Assembly (NCBI RefSeq): GCF_001298675.1
Contig: NZ_CYIG01000015.1
Span: 1 to 64,000 of the forward strand
Length of the DNA stretch: 64,000 bases
Origin: Paenacidovorax caeni
GTDB lineage: Bacteria > Pseudomonadota > Gammaproteobacteria > Burkholderiales > Burkholderiaceae_C
Direction: 5' to 3'
This document shows positions 40,619 through 49,000 of this stretch, piece by piece. The position numbers were made by a program, and so were the translations under genes. The notes below the pieces were generated by a model, which saw nothing but the letters and a program-made list of their open reading frames with translations, was not told the DNA's origin and ran no database searches. Position 1 is the first letter of the stretch. Each line of letters begins with the position of its first letter.

Positions 40619-42307
40619 ATGTCCGCCTTTCTGCAGCGGCTGCGCCGTGCCCGCGCCGCGTCCTCGCCCCTTCCTCCAGCCTCCAGCGCCTCGCACCCCG
40701 CCACCCTGGTGGTTTTGGTGAGCCTTTGGCTGGCCAGCGTGTGCAACCTGCCTCTGTGGCGCGCCGTAGCCGCGCTGCCGGGCACCGAAGGCCTACGCGG
40801 CTGGGGTTTCGCCCTGGCCTTCATGGTGCTGGTAGCAGCGGGTAACGCGGCCGTGATCGGCCTGCTGGCCTGGGGCCGCGCGCTCAAGCCCGTGCTGGGG
40901 GTGATGCTGCTGGCAGGCGCCGCCGGGGTGTACTTCATGTGGAGCTACGGCATCGTCATCGACACCACCATGCTGGTGAACGTGCTGCAAACCGACCCGC
41001 GCGAGGCCGTCGACCTGCTCAACTGGCGCATGGCGGCCGCCCTGCTGCTGCTGGCCGCACCGCCTCTGGTGTGGCTACTGCGGCGCCCCGTGCGCCGCCT
41101 GGGCTGGTGGCGCCAGCTGTGGCACGGTGTGCTGCTGATCCTGGCGGCGGTGCTGGTGGGCGTGGGCAGCCTGCTGCTGGTGTTCCAGGACTTTGCCGCC
41201 ACCATGCGCAACCACACCCAGCTGCGCTACCTCATCAACCCGCTCAACAGCCTGTATGCGGTGGCCGACCTCACCACCCGGCCGCTGCGCATGGACACGC
41301 GCACGCTCGCGCCACTGGGGCGTGACGCCCAATTGGGCACTAGCTACGCCACGCAGGCCCAGCCCCCGCTGCTCGTCCTCGTGGTGGGCGAAACGGCGCG
41401 CGCCGCCAACTTCACGCTCAATGGCTACGAACGCCCCACCACCCCCTTGCTGTCAGCCCGCCAAGACCTGGCCAATGCGCCCGACGCCTGGGCCTGCGGC
41501 ACCAGCACAGCGGCCTCGCTGCCATGCATGTTCTCGCACCTGGGGCGCGCCGAATTCGGCAAGCGCAAGACCGATGCCGAAGGCCTGCTCGACGTACTGC
41601 AGCACGCCGGCCTGGGCGTGGTCTGGATCGACAACCAGTCGGGCTGCAAGGGCGTGTGCGACCGCGTGACCGAGATCGGCACCGCGCGCCTGGCCGATGC
41701 GCAGTTGTGCCCTGGCGGCGACTGCCAGGACACCATCATGCTGCGCGACCTGGACGCGCACATTGCGGCCTTGCCGCCCGAGCGGCGCGCACGTGGCGTG
41801 GTCGTGGTGCTGCACCAGATGGGCAGCCACGGCCCGGCCTACGCCAAGCGCTCACTGCCCGCGCACAAGCGCTTCACCCCGGAGTGCCAGACCAACGCAC
41901 TGCAGCAGTGCTCGCGCGAACAGGTCGTCAACGCCTACGACAACAGCATCGTCGCCACGGACTTCTTTCTGAACGCCACCATCGAGTGGCTGCAGGCGCG
42001 CGCCCACCAGGCGCAGACGGCGCTGCTGTACGTTTCGGACCACGGCGAATCGCTGGGCGAGAACAACCTGTACCTGCACGGCCTGCCGTACGCCATCGCG
42101 CCCGACGTGCAAAAGCACGTGCCCTGGATCGCCTGGCTGTCCCCCGCGCTGCAGGCGCGCAGCGGCGTGACGACCGCCTGTCTGCAACGCGAGTGGGCGC
42201 ACCAGCGCCTCTCGCACGACAATTACTTCCACTCCGTGCTGGGCCTGCTGGACGTGCACACCAGCGTGTACCAGGACAGCCTGGACGCCTTCGCGCCCTG
42301 CCGCTAA
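40619..42307 (+). CDS. Phosphoethanolamine-lipid A transferase (EptA/MCR-type)
   Basis: A 562-residue inner-membrane sulfatase-fold enzyme. Five hydrophobic helices occupy about residues 1-195 and a periplasmic catalytic domain follows. The catalytic Thr is in ACGTSTAASLPCMF. Metal ligands are in VVGETARAANFTLNGYERPTT (Glu) and SDHGESLGENNLYLHG (Asp/His). Paired cysteines (ACGTST/LPCMF, GCKGVC, LCPGGDC, ECQTNALQQCS) match the disulfide pattern of EptA/MCR. It should add phosphoethanolamine to lipid A and lower polymyxin sensitivity. No two-component system is adjacent. A TACAAT hexamer 10 bases before the ATG and no Shine-Dalgarno suggest a very short leader. Confidence 0.92.
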   Translation: MSAFLQRLRRARAASSPLPPASSASHPATLVVLVSLWLASVCNLPLWRAVAALPGTEGLRGWGFALAFMVLVAAGNAAVIGLLAWGRALKPVLGVMLLAGAAGVYFMWSYGIVIDTTMLVNVLQTDPREAVDLLNWRMAAALLLLAAPPLVWLLRRPVRRLGWWRQLWHGVLLILAAVLVGVGSLLLVFQDFAATMRNHTQLRYLINPLNSLYAVADLTTRPLRMDTRTLAPLGRDAQLGTSYATQAQPPLLVLVVGETARAANFTLNGYERPTTPLLSARQDLANAPDAWACGTSTAASLPCMFSHLGRAEFGKRKTDAEGLLDVLQHAGLGVVWIDNQSGCKGVCDRVTEIGTARLADAQLCPGGDCQDTIMLRDLDAHIAALPPERRARGVVVVLHQMGSHGPAYAKRSLPAHKRFTPECQTNALQQCSREQVVNAYDNSIVATDFFLNATIEWLQARAHQAQTALLYVSDHGESLGENNLYLHGLPYAIAPDVQKHVPWIAWLSPALQARSGVTTACLQREWAHQRLSHDNYFHSVLGLLDVHTSVYQDSLDAFAPCR

Positions 42308-42386
42308 CCCCTGCGCGGCAGTGCGGGATGGGCGTTTCGCTACAGTCCCGGGCAACGCTCTCATCTCCACGGAAAGAACACACGCC

Positions 42387-42800
42387 ATGTCACGCAAGCC
42401 GCAAATCATTCTGTCCTCGCTCGATCTGGACCGCATCGAAGCCCTGCTCGCCGCCATCCCGGCCAGTGCCTTTCCCGGCAAGGCCGATCTGCAGGCAGAA
42501 CTGGATCGCGCCGACGTACTGGCGCCAGAGGAAATGCCGCCCACCGTGGTCACGATGAACTCGACGGTGCAGTTCACCATCGTCGAGACAGGCAAGTCGT
42601 TCTGCCTGACCCTGGTCTACCCGCGCGACATGGATGGCAGCGCCGACCGGGTCTCCATCTTCGCCCCCGTGGGCAGCGCACTGCTCGGTATGTCGGTAGG
42701 CGACGAACTGGCCTGGCCTGGCCCTGGCGGCAAGGCCATGACGGTGCGCGTCAAGGAAGTGGTGTACCAGCCCGAAGCCGCGGGCGAACTGCACCGCTGA
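42387..42800 (+). CDS. rnk: Rnk-type regulator of nucleoside diphosphate kinase (GreA/GreB C-terminal domain)
   Basis: A 137-residue protein with a short N-terminal helical part (SSLDLDRIEALLAAIP) and a GreA/GreB-like C-terminal FKBP-type domain (VTMNSTVQFTI, VSIFAPVGSALLGMSVGDE). It lacks the long Gre coiled coil, as Rnk does. Rnk binds RNA polymerase near the secondary channel. The start at MSRKPQIILS is behind GGAAAG. It appears monocistronic. Confidence 0.88.
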   Translation: MSRKPQIILSSLDLDRIEALLAAIPASAFPGKADLQAELDRADVLAPEEMPPTVVTMNSTVQFTIVETGKSFCLTLVYPRDMDGSADRVSIFAPVGSALLGMSVGDELAWPGPGGKAMTVRVKEVVYQPEAAGELHR

Positions 42801-42810
42801 ACACTGATAA

Positions 42811-42860
42811 AAAAGGGCTCTAGCCCTTTACCAGCAAGCGCTAGCAGCTACGAAATAAAG
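42811..42860. repeat. Interspersed palindromic repeat copy between rnk and the acyltransferase gene
   Basis: AAAGGGCT (42812-42819) and AGCCCTTT (42822-42829) form a hairpin, followed by ACCAGCAAGCGCTAGCAGCT (42830-42849) and ACGAAATAAAG. The copy lies between two convergent genes and may terminate transcription from both sides. Confidence 0.75.
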
Positions 42861-42865
42861 AGCAT

Positions 42866-43960
42866 TCAAAACCGGCTGCTGGCCAGCGCCACCAGCATGC
42901 CCGTGCCCACCATGCCGGCCTGCCAGCGCAGCGCGACGCTCCAGGAAGGCACGTGGCGCTCCACGCGCAGGTACAGCAGGCGTCCGGCAGCGATCGACAG
43001 CCCGAAAGCCAGCACCATGCCCAGCAAGTTCGGCCACGGCGCGTCGGGCCACAAATGGTTCACCACGGCGTTCACCAGCAGGCACACCGAGAAGTGCACC
43101 AGGAACACCGAGTACGACATCTGGCCCAGGCGCGGCAACCAATCGGCCCCGCGCCACGCCACACCGTGGCGCTTCACGGCCATCAGCAACAAGGCCGCCA
43201 CCAGTGCCACGGCAATGCGTGCGCGGAACTCCAGCCACAACGCCAGCAGCCCCACCGCCGCCATGCCAAGCCCCCAGGCCCAGGCCCGGGGTGCACGCGC
43301 GGCCCAGAAGGCGCACATGCCCAGGCTGTACGAGCCCCAGAAGTACCAGGCCCACATGTCCTGATCGGGCATGCGGTTGAACACCAGCAGCGACAGCGCA
43401 CCACCAGCCGCCACCATGCCAGGCGCCCAGCGCTGCACCCGCGCTGGTGCATGGCGCAGCGCAGCCAGCAGCAGCACCGCGCAGGCAAACAGCTGAAAGT
43501 CGATGGCCACATACCAGACACCGGCGGAGAGCGCTTCCTCGCCCACGATGTCCTGTAGCAGCAGCGCGTTGGCCAGCAGCTGGTGCAGTTCGGGCTCACC
43601 CGGAACGGACGGGTGCTCCAAGAATGGGCGCACCAGCGCCGCCGCCAGCACGGCCACCAGCAGTGCCACAGCGTAAGGCACGATCAGGCGCACAAAGCGC
43701 CGCCCGATGTGCTGCGCCGCTGGCCCCTCCCGCAGCACCCCGTCGGGCGCCAGGCTGGCGGCAGCCAAATAGCCGCCCAAAACCAGGAACACCTGCACTG
43801 CCATGCGGCCGTATTCGGAGAGCACATCGACCACGGAGGGAATGAGGTCGTGGGCGGAGTCCGACATGGGGCCGTAGAAGGCCAGGTGGTGGGCAACGAT
43901 GGTGGCGCAAGCCAGGCCCTTGACCGAGTCGATCAGGGCATTGCGTGACGGGGATGGCAT
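42866..43960 (-). CDS. Acyltransferase 3 family membrane protein (OafA-like)
   Basis: A protein of about 364 residues with around ten transmembrane helices. The family N-terminus is seen (NALIDSVKGLACATIVAHHL, containing the acyl-transfer His), then RMAVQVFLVLGGYL and RRFVRLIVPYAVALLV. The late segment MSYSVFLVHFSVCLLV is typical. Members O-acetylate lipopolysaccharide, peptidoglycan or exopolysaccharide. The target here is unknown. The start is uncertain: ATG at 43960 or GTG at 43987, neither with a clear Shine-Dalgarno. The gene stands alone. Confidence 0.8.
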   Translation of the reverse strand: MPSPSRNALIDSVKGLACATIVAHHLAFYGPMSDSAHDLIPSVVDVLSEYGRMAVQVFLVLGGYLAAASLAPDGVLREGPAAQHIGRRFVRLIVPYAVALLVAVLAAALVRPFLEHPSVPGEPELHQLLANALLLQDIVGEEALSAGVWYVAIDFQLFACAVLLLAALRHAPARVQRWAPGMVAAGGALSLLVFNRMPDQDMWAWYFWGSYSLGMCAFWAARAPRAWAWGLGMAAVGLLALWLEFRARIAVALVAALLLMAVKRHGVAWRGADWLPRLGQMSYSVFLVHFSVCLLVNAVVNHLWPDAPWPNLLGMVLAFGLSIAAGRLLYLRVERHVPSWSVALRWQAGMVGTGMLVALASSRF

Positions 43961-44095
43961 GGGAGGATGGGGTGTGTCAGGCAGCACTGCAGGCGCAAAA
44001 AAGGCCGGTGCTGCGCAGGAATGCCCGTATTGTGCGCCGATTGGCCCGATCGTGCAGGCTGCCGCAGGGCCGCATCAGCGCCCCCCAGCATGCTG

Positions 44096-46477
44096 CTAGT
44101 AGCGTCGTTGCAGCGTGCGCTCGCACTGCATCTGCTGTGGCCGGGCCGAATCCCAGCGTGCTGCACCGCACGCGCTCGAGTCCACGACCTCGGTGCCCGC
44201 CACACGGTAGCGCTGTACCACCTCGGGCGCAGGATGACCGTAGCGGTTGCGGTAGCCGGCCTGTACCAGGGCCCAGCGCGGCCCCACGGCCTCGATGAAG
44301 GCGGCGCCCGACGATGTTTTGCTGCCGTGGTGCGGCACCAACAACAGCGTGGCGGCCAGCGGCGCACCCCGTGCCAGCAGGGCCTGCTCCTGCGGCTGCT
44401 CGATGTCCCCAGCCAGCACGGCCGCCACGCCCTGGGCGCTGCGAATACGCAGCACGCAACTCTGGGCATTCGGGCGCCGCGCATCCAACAGCGGTGGCGG
44501 GTGCAGCAGCTCAAACACCACACCATCCCACTCCCAGCGCTGGCCCGCCGTGCAGGGCCGGGGCGCAGCGGTGGTGCCCTCCACCGCCACACCCCACAGC
44601 GCGGCCCCAGGCTGCGCGGCGAGCACGGCCGGGGCGCCACCCGCGTGGTCGCTGTCGCTGTGGCTCACCATCAGCGCGTCCAGGCGCACCCCCAGGCTGC
44701 GCAGCAAGGGCACCAGCACGCGCTCACCCGCATTGCTGTGAAGACCGAAGCGCGGCCCCGCGTCGTACAGCAGTGCATGCCCCGCCGTGCGCACCAGCAC
44801 GGCGTTGCCCTGCCCCACGTCGGCCGCGATCAGGTCGAATTGCCCGATGGCAGGGCGTGCCGGCTGCCAGCACAGCGCGGGCACCAGCAGCGGCAGGCCC
44901 AGCACGCGCAGGCGCCAGGGCCAGCGCAGCGCCAGACATAGGCCCCCCAGCACCGCGCCCCCGGCAGCCCACAGGGGCGCCGCCGGCAAGGCCAGCACCG
45001 CCCCGGGCCACGCGGCCAAGGCCTGCAACAGCGCTACCAGAGGCTCCAGGCTGACCGCCGCCGCCTGCCACAGCGGGGGCCACAACATGCCCAGCAGCGC
45101 CAGTGGCGTCACCACCAGCGTGACCCAGGGAATGGCCACCAGGTTAGCCAATGCCCCCACCACCGACACCTGGCCGAACAACAGCAGCGACAGGGGCGTG
45201 AGCGCCAGCGTCACCACCCACTGCTCACGCAGGAACTTGCGCACATGGCCTAAAAGGCCTCCAGCGCTCGCCCCATAAGCGCTACCAGCTACGAAATCAG
45301 AAGCAAAAAGCACCCCCACAGCGACAAAGCTGAGCCAGAAGCCGGGCTGCAACAAGGCCCATGGGTCGGCCAGCACCACGGTGGCACACGCCAGCAGCCA
45401 CACCTGCTGCCAGGGCCAGCGCCGCCCGGCCAGGCGCAGCAGCGCCATCGCCGCCAACATCAGCACCGTGCGCTGCGCCGGCACGCCCCAGCCGCTGAAT
45501 AGCGCGTAGCCCGCCGCCAGCAGCACGCCGCCCAGCAGCGCAGCGTGCTGCGCGGGCCAGCGCAGGCACAGCCGCTGCGAGCGCCGCCACAGCCAGCCCA
45601 CGGCGGCCATGGCAATCCAGGCGAACAGGGTGATATGCAAACCCGAAATGCTCATGAGGTGGGCCACACCAGTGGCGCGGAACAGGTCCCAGTCGGCGCG
45701 GTCAATGGCGCGCTGGTCGCCGGTCACCAGGGCAGCCACCACGCCAGCGGCGCGTGCCGCGCGCTCGCGCTGCGCGGCTTCGGCCTGGGGCTGCACCAAG
45801 CGCAGCACGATGGCATCACGCACCTGCTGGCGCCATTGCTCCACCGGGTGGTGCCACCCCTCGGACAGCAGCCGGGGCGCGGCGTCCCTGCGGCCCGCGC
45901 GCACGTAGCCCATGGCCTGCACGCCCTGCTCCCACAGCCACAGTTCGTAGTCGAAGCCGTGCGGGTTGCGCGCGCCGTGTGGCGCCTTCAGGCGGACGGT
46001 GGCCTCCCAGCGCTGGCCCGCGCGCAGGGCCGGCAGCGGGCGCTGTGGCTCGTCCGGCGCATCGGCGCCCTGCCAGCCGCTGGCGTACCAGCCCAGCTCA
46101 ACCATGGGCGGCAGGCGCACGGCCTGCCCATCGAGCCACGCGGACTCCACTGCGAAGCGAAAGCGCAATCCGGCATCGCCGCGCTGCGGCATGGCCGCCA
46201 CCATGCCTTGCACGCGCAGGTCGCGCCCTTCCAGCCGAGGGTCAAGCGCCTGGGCCTGGAAGGCCACGGCGCGCAGGCCGCACAGAGCGAACATGGCCAG
46301 CGCAGCGCACGCCATCACGCCCACACGCTGACGGCTCCAGGGCAGCATGGCCAGCAAAACCGCAGCCGCCATGCCCACGGCGTACGCACTGCCCGGCCAC
46401 AGCTGTGGCTGCACCAGTTGCAAGGCCGCCCCGGCAAGCAAACCGGCCAGCAGCCAGGGCAGGCGCCAGGCATTCAT
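44096..46477 (-). CDS. comEC: DNA internalisation protein ComEC/Rec2
   Basis: A 793-residue inner-membrane channel for single-stranded DNA uptake. An N-terminal DUF4131 region is followed by the Competence domain with many helices (AHLMSISGLHITLFAW, GWGVPAQRTVLML). The C-terminal metallo-beta-lactamase domain has VGQGNAVLVRTA, MVSHSDSDHAGG and LLVPHHGSKTSSG, so catalytic residues look intact. The coding region holds an in-frame copy of the interspersed repeat (about 45252-45312), translating as FVAGSAYGASAGGLLG. With pilW nearby in the chromosome, natural competence is possible. Confidence 0.92.
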   Translation of the reverse strand: MNAWRLPWLLAGLLAGAALQLVQPQLWPGSAYAVGMAAAVLLAMLPWSRQRVGVMACAALAMFALCGLRAVAFQAQALDPRLEGRDLRVQGMVAAMPQRGDAGLRFRFAVESAWLDGQAVRLPPMVELGWYASGWQGADAPDEPQRPLPALRAGQRWEATVRLKAPHGARNPHGFDYELWLWEQGVQAMGYVRAGRRDAAPRLLSEGWHHPVEQWRQQVRDAIVLRLVQPQAEAAQRERAARAAGVVAALVTGDQRAIDRADWDLFRATGVAHLMSISGLHITLFAWIAMAAVGWLWRRSQRLCLRWPAQHAALLGGVLLAAGYALFSGWGVPAQRTVLMLAAMALLRLAGRRWPWQQVWLLACATVVLADPWALLQPGFWLSFVAVGVLFASDFVAGSAYGASAGGLLGHVRKFLREQWVVTLALTPLSLLLFGQVSVVGALANLVAIPWVTLVVTPLALLGMLWPPLWQAAAVSLEPLVALLQALAAWPGAVLALPAAPLWAAGGAVLGGLCLALRWPWRLRVLGLPLLVPALCWQPARPAIGQFDLIAADVGQGNAVLVRTAGHALLYDAGPRFGLHSNAGERVLVPLLRSLGVRLDALMVSHSDSDHAGGAPAVLAAQPGAALWGVAVEGTTAAPRPCTAGQRWEWDGVVFELLHPPPLLDARRPNAQSCVLRIRSAQGVAAVLAGDIEQPQEQALLARGAPLAATLLLVPHHGSKTSSGAAFIEAVGPRWALVQAGYRNRYGHPAPEVVQRYRVAGTEVVDSSACGAARWDSARPQQMQCERTLQRRY
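45252..45312. repeat. Interspersed palindromic repeat copy inside comEC
   Basis: AAAAGGCCTCCAGCGCTC (45252-45269), then AAGCGCTACCAGCTACGAAA (45277-45296), aligns with the intergenic copy at 42811-42860. It keeps the comEC frame open. Confidence 0.65.
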
Positions 46478-46536
46478 GTAGCCACGCTCCCGGGTACCAT
46501 GTGTCCCTTTATTCGCCGACTGAAACGAGCCAGACC

Positions 46537-46998
46537 ATGAGCGTTTACGACCAATTGAAAGCCTTGAACATCACCCTGCCCCCCGTGGCTGTGCCTGCCG
46601 CAGCTTACGTGCCCTACGTGCAAACGGGCAACCTCGTTTTCCTCAGCGGCCACATCGCGCGCAAGGATGGCAAGCCGTGGGTGGGCCAACTGGGCCGCGA
46701 CGTGACCACGGAACAAGGCCAGGCCGCCGCACGAGCCGTAGCGATCGATCTGATGGGCACGCTGCACGCCGCCACCGGTGGCGACCTGAACCGGGTGCAG
46801 CGCATCGTGAAGCTGATGAGCCTGGTCAACTCCACCGGCGACTTCACCGAGCAGCACCTGGTGACCAACGGTGCCAGCGAACTGCTGGGCCAGGTCTTCG
46901 GCGCCGAGAAGGGCGCGCATGCACGCAGCGCCTTCGGCGTGGCACAGATCCCGCTGGGCGCATGTGTGGAGATTGAGCTGATCGCCGAGCTGGGCTGA
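46537..46998 (+). CDS. RidA/YjgF family protein
   Basis: A 153-residue RidA-superfamily protein, of the slightly longer subgroup. Trimers in this family hydrolyse reactive enamine/imine intermediates. The signature GNLVFLSGHIARKDG opens the fold. The late ARSAFGVAQIPLGACVEIEL carries the Arg usually needed for substrate carboxylate binding. It is divergent from comEC, with 59 bases between the starts. Enzymatic activity is not certain because several RidA subfamilies are inactive as deaminases. Confidence 0.88.
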   Translation: MSVYDQLKALNITLPPVAVPAAAYVPYVQTGNLVFLSGHIARKDGKPWVGQLGRDVTTEQGQAAARAVAIDLMGTLHAATGGDLNRVQRIVKLMSLVNSTGDFTEQHLVTNGASELLGQVFGAEKGAHARSAFGVAQIPLGACVEIELIAELG

Positions 46999-47033
46999 CG
47001 GGCGCACTCGCGGGCAGGATGCACTGCCCGCAC

Positions 47034-47060
47034 AAAAAAAGCGGGCCCAGCCCGCTTTTT
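47034..47060. terminator. Bidirectional terminator between ridA-like gene and chemoreceptor
   Basis: GCGGGC (47041-47046) pairs with GCCCGC (47050-47055). It is flanked by seven A on the left and five T on the right, so it can serve the converging genes on both strands. A second hairpin (GCGGGCAG with CTGCCCGC) lies just before it at about 47010-47031. Confidence 0.85.
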
Positions 47061-47066
47061 CAATGT

Positions 47067-48872
47067 TCAGAAGCTTTCCCACTCGCCGTCGTCAGGCACC
47101 GCCTTCTTGGGCGCAGTGGCGATACGTGGCGCCGCAGCGGGCGGGTTGGGCGCAGGCTGGGCTGCCGGTTTGGGCACGGGTTTGGGCGCGGCCACCTGGG
47201 GCGCGGGGGCTGCCGCCTTGCCGGTCGCTTTGCTTGGCACCGCGCGCGGCTTGGCCGGCGCCGGCATGGCCGGTGCGGGTCGGGGCGCCGCCGTACGCGG
47301 CGCCTGGTAGGCAGGCACCTGCCCAGTGGCCATGCCTGCCACCTTGAACGCCGAAACGGCCTGGGCCAACTGCTGGGCCTGTTCGCGCAAGCTGTGCGCG
47401 GCGGCTGCGCTCTGCTCCACCAGCGCAGCGTTCTGCTGCGTCATCTGATCAAGTTGGCCCACCGCCTGGTTGACCTGCGCCACGCCCGCACTCTGTTCCT
47501 GCGAAGCCGCGGTGATTTCGCCAATCATGTCGGTCACGCGCTGCACGGCCTGCACCACTTCCTGCATGGTGCTGCCCGCGCCTTCCACCAGGCGCGAGCC
47601 GGTTTCCACGCGCTCCACGCTGGCCGTGATGAGTCCTTTGATTTCCTTGGCCGCATCGGCGCTGCGCTGCGCCAGACTGCGCACTTCACCAGCCACCACG
47701 GCAAAGCCTCGGCCCTGCTCACCAGCGCGCGCCGCTTCCACGGCGGCATTCAAGGCAAGGATATTGGTCTGGAAGGCAATGCCATCGATAACACCGATGA
47801 TGTCGGCGATCTTCTGGCTGCTGTGGTGGATGTCCTGCATGGTCGAGACCACTTGCTCGACCACTTCGCCGCCACGGCGGGCCACACCGGAGGCCCCTGC
47901 GGCCAGGCTGCTGGCCTGTTGCGCGCTGCCCGCGCTTTGCTGCAGCGTGCTGGTGAACTGCTCCATGGCTGCCGCCGTCTGCTGCAGGTTGCTGGAGGTC
48001 TGCTCCGTGCGCGCGGACAGGTCCTGGTTGCCCAGCGCGATCTCCGCGCTGGCGGTGGAGATACTGTCCGTGCTCTGGCGCACCTGCAGCACCATGCGCG
48101 ACAGTGCCTCGCTCATGGCGTACAGCGAGCGCAGCAGATCGCCGAATTCGTCGCCCCGCGTCACCGCCTCGCGTGCGCTCAGGTCACCGCTGGCAATGCA
48201 ATCCGCCAAGTGGCGCGCTTGGGCCAACGGGCGCTGAATGCTGCCAATGAGGAAATAGGCGCCGACGACGATGGACAGAATGAGCAAGCCCACCACCACA
48301 GCCGCGATTTTCACGGTGAGCAAGCGGTTGCTGGCGATGTCCGCCTGGCTGGCCTGCGCTTGCTGCCGCTGCAGCTCCACGAAGTCGTGCAGGGTCTTCA
48401 GGTAGGCCGCCACCGCTGGGTTATAGGACTGCTTGACCAGCGCCACCGCTGTATCGTTTTGCCCTTCTGCCTTGAGCTTCAGCGCCTGGCCACGCAGGTC
48501 GATCATGGCCTTGCGCGCAGCAGCGATCTTGGCCATCTGAGCCTTGTCGGCCTCGCCGGTAGCCAGGGCTTCAAGCTTTTTTTGCACCTCGGAAATTTGC
48601 GCCGAGGTTGCGGGGATGATGGCCTTGAACTCCGCCTCCACCGCCGGATCGCTGCTCACCACCAGGGCCTGGGTGCGCGCGGCGTTGGTTTCCGTCAACC
48701 CCGCCCAGCGCAAGGCTGATTCCACGCGCGTACTCATCTCGCGCGATGTGGCATCTGCCTGGGCCTGGGCCTGGGACGTTCGGTAGCCGGAGAACCCGAA
48801 CACAGCCGCCAGCGCCACGACGATGGCAATGACAGCCGACCACAGTTTATGGGCCATGCGAAGTTGCGGCAT
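47067..48872 (-). CDS. Methyl-accepting chemotaxis protein with C-terminal EWESF tether
   Basis: A 601-residue receptor. It has an N-terminal transmembrane helix (about 10-30), a periplasmic four-helix-bundle sensor (30-185), a second transmembrane helix (about 187-212), HAMP (212-265) and the MA signalling domain with [21 protein letters not shown] Pro/Ala/Lys-rich linker (about 510-595) ends in EWESF, the xWxxF-type pentapeptide used to dock CheR/CheB. The start is backed by AGGAGG. The ligand is unknown. Confidence 0.93.
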   Translation of the reverse strand: MPQLRMAHKLWSAVIAIVVALAAVFGFSGYRTSQAQAQADATSREMSTRVESALRWAGLTETNAARTQALVVSSDPAVEAEFKAIIPATSAQISEVQKKLEALATGEADKAQMAKIAAARKAMIDLRGQALKLKAEGQNDTAVALVKQSYNPAVAAYLKTLHDFVELQRQQAQASQADIASNRLLTVKIAAVVVGLLILSIVVGAYFLIGSIQRPLAQARHLADCIASGDLSAREAVTRGDEFGDLLRSLYAMSEALSRMVLQVRQSTDSISTASAEIALGNQDLSARTEQTSSNLQQTAAAMEQFTSTLQQSAGSAQQASSLAAGASGVARRGGEVVEQVVSTMQDIHHSSQKIADIIGVIDGIAFQTNILALNAAVEAARAGEQGRGFAVVAGEVRSLAQRSADAAKEIKGLITASVERVETGSRLVEGAGSTMQEVVQAVQRVTDMIGEITAASQEQSAGVAQVNQAVGQLDQMTQQNAALVEQSAAAAHSLREQAQQLAQAVSAFKVAGMATGQVPAYQAPRTAAPRPAPAMPAPAKPRAVPSKATGKAAAPAPQVAAPKPVPKPAAQPAPNPPAAAPRIATAPKKAVPDDGEWESF

Positions 48873-49000
48873 TTGTTCCTCCTGGTGCCTTGTCTCTCGT
48901 TGCTGCGCCGCGTCTATTGCGGGCAGGCGCTGCTTGGAATTTACCTATCTTTACAACAGAGCGTAGCACCAATTTTGGCCGCACTGCACCCCGATAAACA
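48873..49000. other. Gap between chemoreceptor and parC
   Basis: About 128 bases hold the chemoreceptor Shine-Dalgarno and its probable promoter on the minus strand. I see no clear sigma-28 box, repeat or gene. Confidence 0.4.

Noticed and set aside
47010-47031. Second hairpin after the RidA-like gene as a separate regulatory RNA
   Set aside because: It is short, lacks a promoter or U-run of its own, and is best seen as part of the converging terminator region.
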